A stretch of DNA of 54,033 nucleotides from Novosphingobium organovorum (GCF_022832435.1 NZ_JALHLF010000018.1:1-54033); one strand, 5' to 3'. Numbered from the stretch's first letter, positions 37,889 to 48,885 are shown. Notes: generated by a model from the letters alone, not told the origin. Numbers and translations are program-made.

Positions 37889-38217
37889 ACCGGAGGGCGC
37901 CCTATAGGCAGGACTTTTTTGTAGCGCAAGCCACAATCTGCATCGCGGACAAGGTTTGTTTCCGCAGCCTGCCCAAAGCCTTGCGGCGCAAGGCCGTGGC
38001 GGGCCTTGGAAAGGGACGGGGGCGGCCCTATTTTCACGCCGGGGCGGGGCGATGGCGGGCTGGTTCGTTGCCTATTGCGCGCTTTGTTGCTAACCGCCCG
38101 CATCCGGTAAAGCCCGTGAGGGCATTTCCCCGCGAGCGCGCGAGAAACGGGCATGAGACGTCCGAATCGCTGTGCGCCCAGCTCGCAGGGGAAGACAAAG
38201 AAGGTTTTTTGCGTTCC
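37889..38217. other. Upstream region of the yajC-secDF operon
   Basis: No gene is supported in these 329 bases. They probably hold the yajC promoter. A short GC-rich open frame continuing from the left has no family character. Confidence 0.4.
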
Positions 38218-38550
38218 ATGAACAGCTCGATTCTCAACCAGCTTGCCGCCGCTTCGGCGGGTGCGCCCCCCGCCTGGATGCAGTACCTGCCCTTCGTGGC
38301 GATGGCCGCGATCTTCTGGTTCCTGATCCTGCGTCCGCAGATGAAGCAGCAGAAGGAGCACAAGACCAAGCTCGCGGCGATCAAGCGCGGCGACGAAGTG
38401 CTGACCGGCGGCGGCTTCGTGGGCAAAGTCGTCAAGGTGGACGAGCACTACGTCGAGGTCGAACTGGCCAAGGGCATGATCGTCAAGGCGGTCAAGTCGA
38501 CCATCAGCGATGTCATCCCGCCCGCTGGCCACAAGCCCGCCAACGATTGA
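38218..38550 (+). CDS. yajC: Preprotein translocase subunit YajC
   Basis: YajC is a small inner-membrane partner of SecDF. The 110-residue protein has one membrane helix (YLPFVAMAAIFWFLILRPQ, about 23-41) followed by the family motif MKQQKEHKTKLAAIKRGDEV and GGFVGKVVKVDE. The ATG at 38218-38220 fits the family length. It leads the operon yajC-secD-secF. Confidence 0.95.
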   Translation: MNSSILNQLAAASAGAPPAWMQYLPFVAMAAIFWFLILRPQMKQQKEHKTKLAAIKRGDEVLTGGGFVGKVVKVDEHYVEVELAKGMIVKAVKSTISDVIPPAGHKPAND

Positions 38551-38655
38551 TCGAAGGCTGCGCGCGCGGCGTCAAGGCCGGGCGCGCAGAGCCGATCGTG
38601 CCGGGCCGGTTCCTTTGCCAGGGCCTGATACCCTTTCGGAGTAAAGCACAAGCCA

Positions 38656-40266
38656 ATGCTTGATTTTCCCATTTGGAAGAAGATCTGGTTCTGGGGGATC
38701 GCGCTGGTCTGCGCCGCCCTGGCGCTGCCTTCGCTGTTTTCGCTCGCGGGCCTGCCCTGGCCGCAGGCGCTGCCCAATTCGCAGGTCAACCTCGGCCTCG
38801 ATCTTGCCGGCGGCAGCCACATCCTGCTCGAAGCGAGCAAGGACCAGGTCGCCAAGCAGCGCATCGAGAACATGGAGGAAAGCGTGCGGGCCCGGTTCCG
38901 CAGCGCCGACACCAAGATCGCCATCGGCGACATCTCGCGCTCGAACGGCCGCCTGAGCTTCACCTTGCGCGACGCCTCGCAGGTCGATGCCGCGCGCGAA
39001 GAAATCCTGCCGCTGACCAACGGCGCGGGGCTGACCGGTCAGCGTGACTGGGACATCCGCGTCGAGGACGGCAACCGCTTCGTGCTCACGCCGACCCAGG
39101 AAGGGCTCGACCAGGCGGTGTCCGACGCGATGGACTCCGCGGTCGAGGTCGTGCGCAAGCGCATCGACGCGCTCGGCACGCGCGAGCCCACGATCATCCG
39201 TCAGGGTGAGAACCGCATCGTCGTTCAGGTCCCGGGTCTCGACGATCCGCAGGCGCTCAAGAACCTGATCGGCCAGACCGCCAAGCTCGAATTCAAGCTC
39301 GTCGACGAGACTGCCGCGCCCAACGACGTGGCCAAGGGCATTGCCCCTCCGGGGGACGAGATCCTGCCCTACGCCGACCCGGCGAGCGCGCCCGGCGGCG
39401 TGAGCGCGATCGCGGTCAAGCGTCTGGGCGGTATCAAGGGCGACCAGTTGACCAACGCCAAGCAGGGCTTCGAGCAGCAGAACAACCGCCCGGTCGTCAA
39501 CATCACCTTCAACCAGCAGGGCGGCGCCAAGTTCGCCGAACTGACCCAGCAGAACGTCAACAAGCGTTTCGCGATCATCCTTGACGGCAAGGTGCTTTCG
39601 GCGCCGAGCATCAACGAGCCGATCCTGGGCGGCAGCGCGCAGATTTCGGGTAGCTTCACCGTCCAGTCGGCAACCCAGCTGGCCATCGCGTTGCGTTCGG
39701 GCGCGCTTCCGGTCGATCTCACCGTGGTTGAGGAGCGCACCGTCGGTCCCGATCTTGGCGCGGATTCGATCAAGAAGGGCCTGATCGCGATGGGCATCGG
39801 CTCGCTGCTGGTCGTGCTGCTGATGATCGGATGCTATGGCCGCTTTGGCGTCTATGCGACGATCGCGCTGATCATCAACGTGCTGATGATCCTGGGCATC
39901 ATGGCCCAGATCGGCACCACGCTGACCCTGCCGGGCATCGCTGGCTTCGTGCTCACCATCGGTGCGGCGGTTGACGCCAACGTGCTGATCTACGAGCGTA
40001 TCCGTGAGGAGCGCAAGCGTGGGCGGCGTGTGGTGACGGCGGTCGAGAACGGCTACAAGGAAGCCAGCCGCGCGATCTATGACGCGAACATCACCAACTT
40101 CATCGCCGGTGCGCTGCTCTTCGCGTTCGGCTCGGGTCCGGTGCGCGGCTTCGCGGTCGTGCTGATCATCGGCCTGTTCACCAGCGTCTTCACCGGCGTA
40201 TCGATGACGCGCATGTGGGTGGCCGGCTGGCTGCGCACCAAGCGTCCTTCCGACCTGAACATCTGA
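38656..40266 (+). CDS. secD: Protein translocase subunit SecD
   Basis: SecD with SecF uses the proton gradient to pull translocated proteins into the periplasm. The 536-residue protein has TM1 (FWGIALVCAALALPSLF), the NLGLDLAGGSHILLE motif, a large periplasmic P1 domain (about 60-340), and five C-terminal helices with GIAGFVLTIGAAVDANVLIY and ERIREERKRGR. Length is normal. It starts 105 bases after yajC and is followed 11 bases later by secF. Confidence 0.97.
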   Translation: MLDFPIWKKIWFWGIALVCAALALPSLFSLAGLPWPQALPNSQVNLGLDLAGGSHILLEASKDQVAKQRIENMEESVRARFRSADTKIAIGDISRSNGRLSFTLRDASQVDAAREEILPLTNGAGLTGQRDWDIRVEDGNRFVLTPTQEGLDQAVSDAMDSAVEVVRKRIDALGTREPTIIRQGENRIVVQVPGLDDPQALKNLIGQTAKLEFKLVDETAAPNDVAKGIAPPGDEILPYADPASAPGGVSAIAVKRLGGIKGDQLTNAKQGFEQQNNRPVVNITFNQQGGAKFAELTQQNVNKRFAIILDGKVLSAPSINEPILGGSAQISGSFTVQSATQLAIALRSGALPVDLTVVEERTVGPDLGADSIKKGLIAMGIGSLLVVLLMIGCYGRFGVYATIALIINVLMILGIMAQIGTTLTLPGIAGFVLTIGAAVDANVLIYERIREERKRGRRVVTAVENGYKEASRAIYDANITNFIAGALLFAFGSGPVRGFAVVLIIGLFTSVFTGVSMTRMWVAGWLRTKRPSDLNI

Positions 40267-40277
40267 AGGCAGACCCC

Positions 40278-41264
40278 ATGCGCCTCATCAAACTCGTACC
40301 CGATAACACCAACATCCACTTCCTGCGCTGGCGGGTGCCGTTCTACATCATGAGCTGCATCCTGATCGCGGCGAGCTGGGGGCTGGTCCTGACGCGGGGC
40401 CTGAACTACGGCGTGGACTTCGCCGGCGGTCAGGAAATCCAGGCGACCTTCACCAAGCACACCGAGGCTCCGGTCGAGGGCCTGCGCAAGATCGTGGGTG
40501 ACCTGGGCTATGGCGATCCGGTGATCCAGCGCTTTGGCGCTGCGAACGACGTGTCGATCCGCTCCAAGCTGCCCGCCTCGGCCGAAGGCAACGCGGGCGC
40601 GGCGGACACGATTTCCAAGCAGATCACCGCCGCAATCACCAAGGCCTACCCCGATGTGCGCATCGACGGGGTGAGCACGGTATCGGGCAAGGTCTCGGGT
40701 GAATTCCGCACCACCGCGCTTTATTCGCTCGGCCTCGCGATGCTCGCGATCTCGATCTACATCTGGGTCCGGTTCGAATGGCAGTTCGGTATCGGCGCGC
40801 TCTTCGCGCTGTTCCACGACGTGTCGCTCACGCTGGGCATGTTCGCGCTGTTCCAGCTCGAATTCTCGCTCCAGATCATCGCGGCGATCCTGGCGATCAT
40901 CGGTTATTCGCTCAACGATACCATCGTCGTCTACGACCGTATCCGCGAGGACCTGAAGAAGTTCCGCAAGATGCCGCTGCCCGAACTGCTCGACATGTCG
41001 GTCAACGAGACGCTGGCGCGCACGGTGATGACCTCGGCGACGCTGCTCGTCGCGCTCATCCCGCTGCTGTTCTTCGGACCCGAGAGCCTGTTCGGCCTCG
41101 TCGCCGCGATCACGCTGGGTATCTTCATCGGCACTTACAGCTCGATCTACATGGCCGCGCCGATCCTGATCTGGCTGGGCGTTTCGGGTGAAAGCTTCGT
41201 GCCCACCGAATCGGCGATCGACCGTCAGGAGCGCCTCGCGCGCGAACGTGCGGCCAAGCCTTGA
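40278..41264 (+). CDS. secF: Protein translocase subunit SecF
   Basis: SecF partners SecD. The 328-residue protein has TM1, the GLNYGVDFAGGQEIQ motif, a small periplasmic domain, and IIGYSLNDTIVVYDRIREDL with further helices. AAGGC precedes the ATG. It ends the operon; a dispersed repeat and a terminator follow. Confidence 0.97.
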   Translation: MRLIKLVPDNTNIHFLRWRVPFYIMSCILIAASWGLVLTRGLNYGVDFAGGQEIQATFTKHTEAPVEGLRKIVGDLGYGDPVIQRFGAANDVSIRSKLPASAEGNAGAADTISKQITAAITKAYPDVRIDGVSTVSGKVSGEFRTTALYSLGLAMLAISIYIWVRFEWQFGIGALFALFHDVSLTLGMFALFQLEFSLQIIAAILAIIGYSLNDTIVVYDRIREDLKKFRKMPLPELLDMSVNETLARTVMTSATLLVALIPLLFFGPESLFGLVAAITLGIFIGTYSSIYMAAPILIWLGVSGESFVPTESAIDRQERLARERAAKP

Positions 41265-41285
41265 GGTAAAAGGAAAAGCGAGGAG

Positions 41286-41401
41286 TTCGAGGGCCGTGGC
41301 CCTCGGACTCCCTGAATGGCCCAGGACACCGTCCTCGCGCGACGGAGCAGGCGAAACGTGCGCTCGACAGTCTGGGGTCAAGGGGTGTTAACCCCTTGAA
41401 T
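41286..41401. repeat. Dispersed two-hairpin repeat, copy B
   Basis: CGAGGGCC-GT-GGCCCTCG (41288-41305), about 60 bases of spacer, then GCTCGACAGTCTGGGGTCAA leading into TCAAGGGG-N6-CCCCTTGA (41378-41399). It matches the order and end sequence of copy A at 19471-19562, also at the 3' end of a plus-strand gene. Confidence 0.7.
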
Positions 41402-41413
41402 CTTCGCTTTTTG

Positions 41414-41442
41414 AAAAGGCCGCCTGCAAGCGGCCCTTTTTT
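41414..41442. terminator. Terminator between secF and the glycosyltransferase
   Basis: An AAAAGGCCGC/GCGGCCCTTTT stem with a 6-base loop is followed by a T run. It is bidirectional, between convergent genes. Confidence 0.88.
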
Positions 41443-42650
41443 TAGGCCCCGGTAAACACCGGCCGACCTTCGAGCACGTCGCTCCAGAAGTGGACGAGGT
41501 TTTCCGCGTTCTCGCCCCAGCTGTAGTCCTTGACCAGCGCGGCCACTTCGGCCTGCGCGGGGGGATGGTCGAGGATCGAGCGGATCGCTTCGGCGATGGC
41601 GTCGGCGCTGCGCGGGGCGATGCGCCCGGCGGTATCGCTGCGCACCACTTCGCGCGCGCCGCCGATGTCGGGGACGACGATCGGCGTGCCCGAGGCGAGC
41701 GCCTCGATCCACACGTTGGCGAGCCCCTCGCTGGCCGAGGGCAGGACCATCACGTCGGCCGCGCAAAGCAGCGTGGGCAGGATGTCGTGGCTGACCTGGC
41801 CGAGGAAGTGTACCCGGTCGGCCACGCCCAGGATCTGCGCTTCGGCCTTGAGGCGGGCTTCGTCTTCCCCGGCGCCCGCGAGCGCGAGGCGCGCGTCGGG
41901 CAGGTGGATGAGCGCCTGGAGGACGAGTTGCTGGCCCTTGCGCGCGATCAGCGCGCCGGGGGTGACGATGAGTGGTCCCTTGCTCCAGATCTCGAGCCCC
42001 GGCATCGCCGAGACGAGCGTGCGCGCCGCGCTGCGTTCGATCGGGTGAAAGCGTTCGCGGTCGAGCCCGGTGTAATGCACGCCGATGCGCTCCTCGGGCA
42101 TGCCGAGCGCGATCATGTCCTCGCGCAGCGCGCGGCTGACCGCGAGCAGGGCGGCGGCTTGCTGCGCGGCCTGTTGCATCTGTTCGAGCGCGCTCGACCG
42201 GCGGCCCCAGAAGTGGATGTCCGCGCCGCGCGACTTGATCGTCAGCGGCAGGCCGAGTTCGCGCGCGAGGATCGCGGCGGCAGGTCCGTCGGGAAAGAAG
42301 AACTGCGCATCGACCAGATCGAACGGGCGTTCTTCGTGCAGTCTGCGCACCAGCGGCAGCACGGCCCTGGCGATACGTCCCGGATTGCTGTCGCCGCCGA
42401 TGCGGGGAATGGTCAGGAACTTGGGATAGTGGGCGCGGATGCCCACCGCATCGCTCGTCTCGGGCACTTGCGCCAGCTGCCGGTAGGGCTCGCGGCGCGA
42501 GAGCGGCCAGGGCGGAATGCCGATCGGGCTGACGATCGTCAGATCGACATCGCCGCGCGCGGCGACCGCGCGCATCTGGTTGCCGACAAAGATCCCGAAG
42601 GACGGCTTGACCGGGTTGGGAAAGAGCGTGGCGATGGAAAGGATGCGCAT
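41442..42650 (-). CDS. Glycosyltransferase, family GT4 type
   Basis: The 402-residue GT-B fold enzyme has an N-terminal half starting MRILSIATLFPNPVKPSFGI with FGIFVGNQMRAVAARG, KSRGADIHFWG and SRALREDMIALGMP, and a C-terminal half with VTPGALIARKGQQLVLQAL, FLGQVSHDILPTLLCAADVM and the ExxxxxxE-like SEGLANVWIEALASGTPIVV. It probably adds a sugar to a cell-surface glycan or lipid. The acceptor is unknown. It lies 61 bases after uup on the same strand. The small overlap of its stop with the terminator T run is normal. Confidence 0.92.
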   Translation of the reverse strand: MRILSIATLFPNPVKPSFGIFVGNQMRAVAARGDVDLTIVSPIGIPPWPLSRREPYRQLAQVPETSDAVGIRAHYPKFLTIPRIGGDSNPGRIARAVLPLVRRLHEERPFDLVDAQFFFPDGPAAAILARELGLPLTIKSRGADIHFWGRRSSALEQMQQAAQQAAALLAVSRALREDMIALGMPEERIGVHYTGLDRERFHPIERSAARTLVSAMPGLEIWSKGPLIVTPGALIARKGQQLVLQALIHLPDARLALAGAGEDEARLKAEAQILGVADRVHFLGQVSHDILPTLLCAADVMVLPSASEGLANVWIEALASGTPIVVPDIGGAREVVRSDTAGRIAPRSADAIAEAIRSILDHPPAQAEVAALVKDYSWGENAENLVHFWSDVLEGRPVFTGA

Positions 42651-42711
42651 GGGGCCTGCTTGTATCGGGGGGCGCGGCCTGCGGGAACCGCTATTCGCGC
42701 GCGCCTTGCGA

Positions 42712-44508
<1,797 letters not shown>

Positions 44509-44715
44509 AACGCACGCGCCCTACAGTGGGGCATGGGGGGCTGGCAAGCGGGACGGTGGGGCCGGGCGCGGTTGGCGGTGCGGCAACGATCCGTGGCGGG
44601 CGGATCGCGGCGTGCGGCGCTGTGTTGTCTTGTTGCCACAGGTTGAAGCCTGCTGCCACCTTCGTGCCACATTCAGGGCTTGTTCAATCCTTCGCGGTTA
44701 GGCACCCAGACCGTG

Positions 44716-45039
44716 ATGAAAGAGATTTTCCATTCCCCGCGGGCGAACCTGGCGATCGCTCTAGCCCTGACGATCGGTTCGTTAAGCGTCCTGCCTGCCA
44801 GCGCGCAGGCGCAGAACGGCGAACAGGGACAGGTGCGCAAGGAGCGCAAGGCCGGCAACATCCTCTCGAGCCGCGAAATCGAGAAGATCGTGCTGCCGCG
44901 CATGGGCGCGATGCAGTATCTGGGGCCGGAATATATCCCGGCGGCCATGGCCTACCGCCTCAAGTTCATCGACAACGGGCGGGTCCACTTTGTCGACGTC
45001 GATGCGCGCACCGGCCGGATCATCGGCGAATCGCGCTGA
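44716..45039 (+). CDS. Small secreted protein, PepSY-like
   Basis: From the ATG at 44716-44718 the 107-residue product has a signal peptide (LAIALALTIGSLSVLPASAQ). A C-terminal half of about 60 residues follows with MAYRLKFIDNGRVHFVDVDA and RTGRIIGESR, which has the strand pattern of a PepSY domain. It sits directly upstream of a two-component system but a strong hairpin lies between them. A role as a periplasmic modulator of the kinase is an inference. Confidence 0.65.
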   Translation: MKEIFHSPRANLAIALALTIGSLSVLPASAQAQNGEQGQVRKERKAGNILSSREIEKIVLPRMGAMQYLGPEYIPAAMAYRLKFIDNGRVHFVDVDARTGRIIGESR

Positions 45040-45085
45040 GCGCTGCGGCTGAGCACCGGGGCTGCGCCAGGGTTGCCATCGTGAC

Positions 45086-45125
45086 GCCTGCGGTCCCCGC
45101 CGTATCCTCGGCGGGAACCGCAGGC
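45086..45125 (+). terminator. Hairpin between the PepSY-like gene and the response regulator
   Basis: A 17-bp stem (45086-45102/45109-45125, one mismatch) with a 6-base loop has no strong T run. It could attenuate transcription into the two-component genes. Confidence 0.55.
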
Positions 45126-45193
45126 GCCTTCCATCGCTTGACCCTCAGCGGCTTTGAGCCCATTTCGAACGGGACCCATAGGGAGAACCTGAA

Positions 45194-45871
45194 TTGCGCA
45201 TCCTGATCGTCGAGGATGAACCTACACTCGGCAACCAGCTCAAATCCACGCTGGAGCAGAACGGCTATGCCGTCGATCTTTCGGTCGATGGAGAGGATGG
45301 CCACTTTCTTGGTTCCACGGAAGACTACGACGCGGTGATCCTCGACCTCGGCCTGCCCGAGATCGACGGGCTGACCGTGCTGGGCATGTGGCGCAAGGAA
45401 GGGCGTTCGATGCCCGTGCTGGTGCTGACCGCGCGCGATTCCTGGTCGGACAAGGTGGCCGGGCTCGATGCGGGCGCGGATGACTATCTCGCCAAGCCCT
45501 TCCAGACCGAGGAACTGATCGCCCGTCTGCGCGCGCTGATCCGCCGCGCTTCGGGCAACACCTCGAGCGAACTGACGGCCGGGCCGGTGCGTCTCGACAC
45601 CCGTTCGGGCCGCGTCACGCTGGCCGGAGAGCCGGTCAAGCTGACCGCGCAGGAATACAAGCTGCTGTCCTACCTCATGCACCACAAGGGCAAGGTGGTC
45701 AGCCGCACCGAGCTGATCGAACATATCTACGATCAGGATTTTGACCGCGATTCCAACACGATCGAGGTCTTTGTCACGCGCATCCGCAAGAAGCTGGGTG
45801 CCGATGTCATCACGACGATCCGCGGCCTTGGCTACAGTCTCGACGACCCCGCAGAGCCGAACCGCGCCTGA
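45194..45871 (+). CDS. OmpR/PhoP-type response regulator
   Basis: The 225-residue protein has a receiver domain (1-115) with phospho-acceptor Asp in VILDLGLPEIDG (about Asp51), acidic pair near residues 8-9 (VEDE) and KPF (Lys102-type), and a winged-helix DNA-binding domain (about 128-220, EYKLLSYLMHHKGKVVSRTE). The start is TTG with GGGAG upstream. PhoP-like. The kinase gene follows closely. Confidence 0.93.
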   Translation: MRILIVEDEPTLGNQLKSTLEQNGYAVDLSVDGEDGHFLGSTEDYDAVILDLGLPEIDGLTVLGMWRKEGRSMPVLVLTARDSWSDKVAGLDAGADDYLAKPFQTEELIARLRALIRRASGNTSSELTAGPVRLDTRSGRVTLAGEPVKLTAQEYKLLSYLMHHKGKVVSRTELIEHIYDQDFDRDSNTIEVFVTRIRKKLGADVITTIRGLGYSLDDPAEPNRA

Positions 45872-45911
45872 GGGCGCGGCGCGCGAGCCCGAAACGGCCG
45901 GCATCACGCCC

Positions 45912-47276
45912 GTGAAGCCGGTCAACACCGGCTCGCTGGCGCGGCGCATGATGCTGATCGCGGCCGGGTGGATCCTGGTCCTGCTGCTGGGCGGTGGTCT
46001 GGCGCTCAACAGCGCGCTGACCGGGCTGGTCACGCGCAATTTCGACGAACAGCTCAGCTATATGCTGCTGGGTATGATCGGTTCGGCCGAGATCGGCCCG
46101 GACGGCGAGATCTACTTCAACCGTCCGCCCGCCGACCAGCGCTTCCTTGAGCCCAACTCGGGCCTCTACTGGCAGGTGCGGGCCAAGGGGCATGAGGATT
46201 TCTCCTCGCGCTCGCTGTGGGACCAGAGTCTCAACGTTCCGGCCGATCACTACGACGCGCAACCCCACGTCTACGATTCCAAGCAGTTCGCGGGTGAACC
46301 GCTGCGGGTGATGGAGCGTTCGATCATCCTGCCGGGCAGTTCCACCAAGTGGATGTTCACGGTCGCCGCCAGCCGTACCGAGCTTGACGACCAGATCAAG
46401 AGCTTCCGCTCGATCCTGATCTACAGCTTCGCCGTGCTGGGCGTGGGGCTGTTGTTCATGGCGGGCCTGCAGACCTGGTACGGGTTGTTTCCGCTGCGCC
46501 ACGTGCGCCGCGCGATCAAGAAGCTGCGAACCACGGGCGTGGCGCGCGTGGCCGATCCGCTGCCGCTCGAAGTGGCGCCGCTGGTTGAGGAGCTCAACGC
46601 GCTGCTTGCCCATACCGAAAAGCAGGCGGAAGAGGCGCGCACCCACGCGGGCAACCTTGCCCACGCGCTCAAGACGCCGCTCACCGTGGTGACCAACGCG
46701 GCGACCGCGCAGGCGCCCGATCTCGACAAGACGGTGATTCGCGAAGTCGCCAACATGCGCCGCCACGTCGATCACCATCTGGCGCGCGCGCGCGCGGTCG
46801 GGCGGCGCGCGGCGGGCATGTCGCGCAGCGACGTCTGGCCGAGCCTGGAGGCGGTGTTCCGTGCGGTTGAACGTCTCTACGAGACGACCCGCTTCGATCT
46901 CGACGGCGATCGCACCGCGACCGTGGCGCTCGAAAAGCAGGACCTGGAGGAATTGCTTGGCAATCTCATCGAGAACGCGGCCAAGTACGGCGGGGGCAGC
47001 GTGTTCGTCACCGTCGATCCCTTGCCGGAGGGCAACCGTGACCCGGCGCTGTGCGAGATCTGGATCGAGGATGACGGCATGGGCATTCCCGAGGCCGAGC
47101 GCACGCGCATCTTCGATCGTGGTGCACGGCTCGATACCGGCAAGCCGGGCACGGGGCTTGGCCTGGCGATCGTGCGCGACGTGGTGGAAATATACGGCGG
47201 CTCGGTTGCGCTGGCCGAAAGCGAGGATCTGGGCGGTTTGCTGGTCAAGCTGCGGTTGCCGCGCGCGGCGGTCTAG
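45912..47276 (+). CDS. PhoQ-like sensor histidine kinase
   Basis: The protein has two membrane segments (about 13-34 and 165-186 counted from the chosen start) around a periplasmic sensor domain, then the HisKA H-box NLAHALKTPLTV and an intact HATPase domain (NLIENAAKYG N-box, EDDGMGIP, GTGLGLAIVRDVVEIYGG). The PhoQ-like layout and position suggest it pairs with the upstream regulator. There is no ATG in frame between the regulator gene and the first helix. GTG at 45912 is my choice, but a start overlapping the regulator gene is also possible. Confidence 0.9.
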   Translation: MKPVNTGSLARRMMLIAAGWILVLLLGGGLALNSALTGLVTRNFDEQLSYMLLGMIGSAEIGPDGEIYFNRPPADQRFLEPNSGLYWQVRAKGHEDFSSRSLWDQSLNVPADHYDAQPHVYDSKQFAGEPLRVMERSIILPGSSTKWMFTVAASRTELDDQIKSFRSILIYSFAVLGVGLLFMAGLQTWYGLFPLRHVRRAIKKLRTTGVARVADPLPLEVAPLVEELNALLAHTEKQAEEARTHAGNLAHALKTPLTVVTNAATAQAPDLDKTVIREVANMRRHVDHHLARARAVGRRAAGMSRSDVWPSLEAVFRAVERLYETTRFDLDGDRTATVALEKQDLEELLGNLIENAAKYGGGSVFVTVDPLPEGNRDPALCEIWIEDDGMGIPEAERTRIFDRGARLDTGKPGTGLGLAIVRDVVEIYGGSVALAESEDLGGLLVKLRLPRAAV

Positions 47277-47372
47277 GATACCCCGTCGCCCGACCCGGTC
47301 CCGCGCCTGTTCGGCGGGGGAAAGATGGTCCGCTCGCGGTTGCCGCAGCGCCCGGAGCGGCTAAGGCGGGCC

Positions 47373-47477
47373 TTAGAGCATTTTCCAGTCAGGTGGATTT
47401 ACCTGACGATTCAGAAAATGCGTCAAAACAAAGGACTGGAGCGGTCGATCGGATGCAATCTGATCGAAAACCGCTCT
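47373..47477. repeat. Uninterrupted copy of the ~105-bp dispersed repeat
   Basis: TTAGAGCATTTTCCAGTCAG ... CTGATCGAAAACCGCTCT is the inverse of the interrupted copy at 26459-26720. It has internal symmetry and sits between the kinase gene and a small protein gene. Confidence 0.75.
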
Positions 47478-47511
47478 GGTCCCGAAAACCGATTGGCCCA
47501 GGAGAGCCGAG

Positions 47512-47718
47512 ATGAACGAAGAAATCACCCTGAAGCTGACCTCGGACGAGGTTTCCATGATCGTCGATGCGCTTGAGGTCGACCTTGAAGGCTACATCGA
47601 ATCGGCCAAGGAAGCGCAGTCCACCGGCAACCGCGCCGAGACCAAGACCTTCAACGATGCCGCCACGCGCATCCAGACGCTGATGGCCAAGCTGCAGGAA
47701 CTCGTTCCCGAGGAATGA
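47512..47718 (+). CDS. Small acidic hypothetical protein (68 aa)
   Basis: MNEEITLKLTSDEVSMIVDA begins a compact, mostly helical, acidic protein with LEVDLEGYIESAKEAQSTGN and IQTLMAKLQELVPEE. GGAGAGCCGAG lies before the ATG. No family is recognised. It looks like a real conserved small protein. It is convergent with the gene ending at 47722. Confidence 0.65.
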   Translation: MNEEITLKLTSDEVSMIVDALEVDLEGYIESAKEAQSTGNRAETKTFNDAATRIQTLMAKLQELVPEE

Positions 47719-47721
47719 GCG

Positions 47722-48477
47722 CTATCGGGGCGAGGGTGCGCCGCCGTGCGACGGGCCCTCTTCCGGCGTGTCGTCTTGGGATGGCGCCGGGCCCAGCCAG
47801 GCCAGCGTGCCCAGGACCGGCTTTCGCGCCATCGCGCGGGCAAAGGCGATCAGGTCCTCGCGCGTGTTGATCGCGCAGTAGCGCGTTTTCCAGATATCGA
47901 TGGGGACGCCCTGACGCTGGAACCGCGCCGGGCAGTGGCGCTGGAGCACTTCGAAACGCTTGATTAAGCCGGACCCGATGGCCGGGTCACGCAGGAGCAG
48001 GGTATGCGCGCTGCCGGTACGCGCGCCCGATTGCAGATCCCACAGTTCCCATTTGCGCCCTTTGTGCGAAAGCGTGCCGATCCGCACGATCCAGCTGTAA
48101 TCGACGGCGAGCGCGGCGCGCTCATCGGAACTCAGGTCCGCAAAGGGCTGGTCGGACCGCTGCTCGACAAACGCGCAATGAAACACGCCGTAATTGGCAA
48201 GCCGCCACCATTCCGCGGCGAATTCAGTGCCGTCGCCAAAGACTGCGGAATTGGGCGCAAAACGCCAGTCGCCGATGGCGATACGGCTGGAGCGGCCCCA
48301 GCTGTCTTTTCCGGTGAAGTTCTGCGGGTAGAAGTCGGGATCGCCGGTGCCCCACAAGGGCACGTCGGAGTGGACGAGATCGGTGCCCGGATCAATCGGG
48401 GCTGGCGCCCGCGCGCTGACCGGACTTGCCGCCAGAAGGCCCAGGGCAAGCCCGGTGAGGGCGCGCCGCGCGATCAA
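47722..48477 (-). CDS. Hypothetical secreted protein (251 aa)
   Basis: The protein has an N-terminal signal (ALTGLALGLLAASPVSARA). The mature part has no domain I recognise, with WGRSSRIAIGDWRFAPNSAV and HCPARFQRQGVPIDIWKTRY. Two or three Cys residues could form a disulphide. It overlaps the chorismate mutase stop by ATGA, so it is translated from the same transcript. A function tied to aromatic biosynthesis is not implied. Confidence 0.65.
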   Translation of the reverse strand: MIARRALTGLALGLLAASPVSARAPAPIDPGTDLVHSDVPLWGTGDPDFYPQNFTGKDSWGRSSRIAIGDWRFAPNSAVFGDGTEFAAEWWRLANYGVFHCAFVEQRSDQPFADLSSDERAALAVDYSWIVRIGTLSHKGRKWELWDLQSGARTGSAHTLLLRDPAIGSGLIKRFEVLQRHCPARFQRQGVPIDIWKTRYCAINTREDLIAFARAMARKPVLGTLAWLGPAPSQDDTPEEGPSHGGAPSPR

Positions 48478-48776
48478 TCGGCCTGCTTGGCGCGTTCGTG
48501 GTGGCGGATCACTTCCTGGATGATGAAGCGCAGGAACTTCTCGCCGAAATCGGGGTCGAGATTGGCGTCCTCGGCCAGCTTGCGCAGGCGGGCGATCTGG
48601 ATGTCCTCGCGCCCCGGATCGGAGGCGGGCAGGTCATGCTCGGCCTTGTAGGCGCCCACCGCCTGGGTGATGCGGAACCGTTCGGCCAGCATGTGGATGA
48701 GCGCGGCATCGATATTGTCGATGCTCGAACGGAAGCCGGCAAGAACCGGATCGGAAGCGGGGGTGTCCTGGGTCAT
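48474..48776 (-). CDS. Chorismate mutase, AroQ class
   Basis: Chorismate mutase converts chorismate to prephenate, the entry to Phe and Tyr synthesis. The 100-residue all-helical protein has RSSIDNIDAALIHMLAERFR (N-terminal helix with the conserved Arg and Asp), ITQAVGAYKAEH with the catalytic Lys, GREDIQIARLRKLAEDANLD, and a C-terminal EKFLRFIIQEVIRHHE. It is a stand-alone mutase of the monofunctional short type. It precedes a hypothetical secreted protein with an ATGA overlap. Confidence 0.92.
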   Translation of the reverse strand: MTQDTPASDPVLAGFRSSIDNIDAALIHMLAERFRITQAVGAYKAEHDLPASDPGREDIQIARLRKLAEDANLDPDFGEKFLRFIIQEVIRHHERAKQAD

Positions 48777-48885
48777 CGTTTGCGCGCGCTAGCACGGGAC
48801 TTGCGTATCTGCCAACCGCGTGATTGCTGCGAATGGAGCCTTTTGCTCTTGCGTCGCGGGCCACAAGCTTCCATTGCCCCCATCG

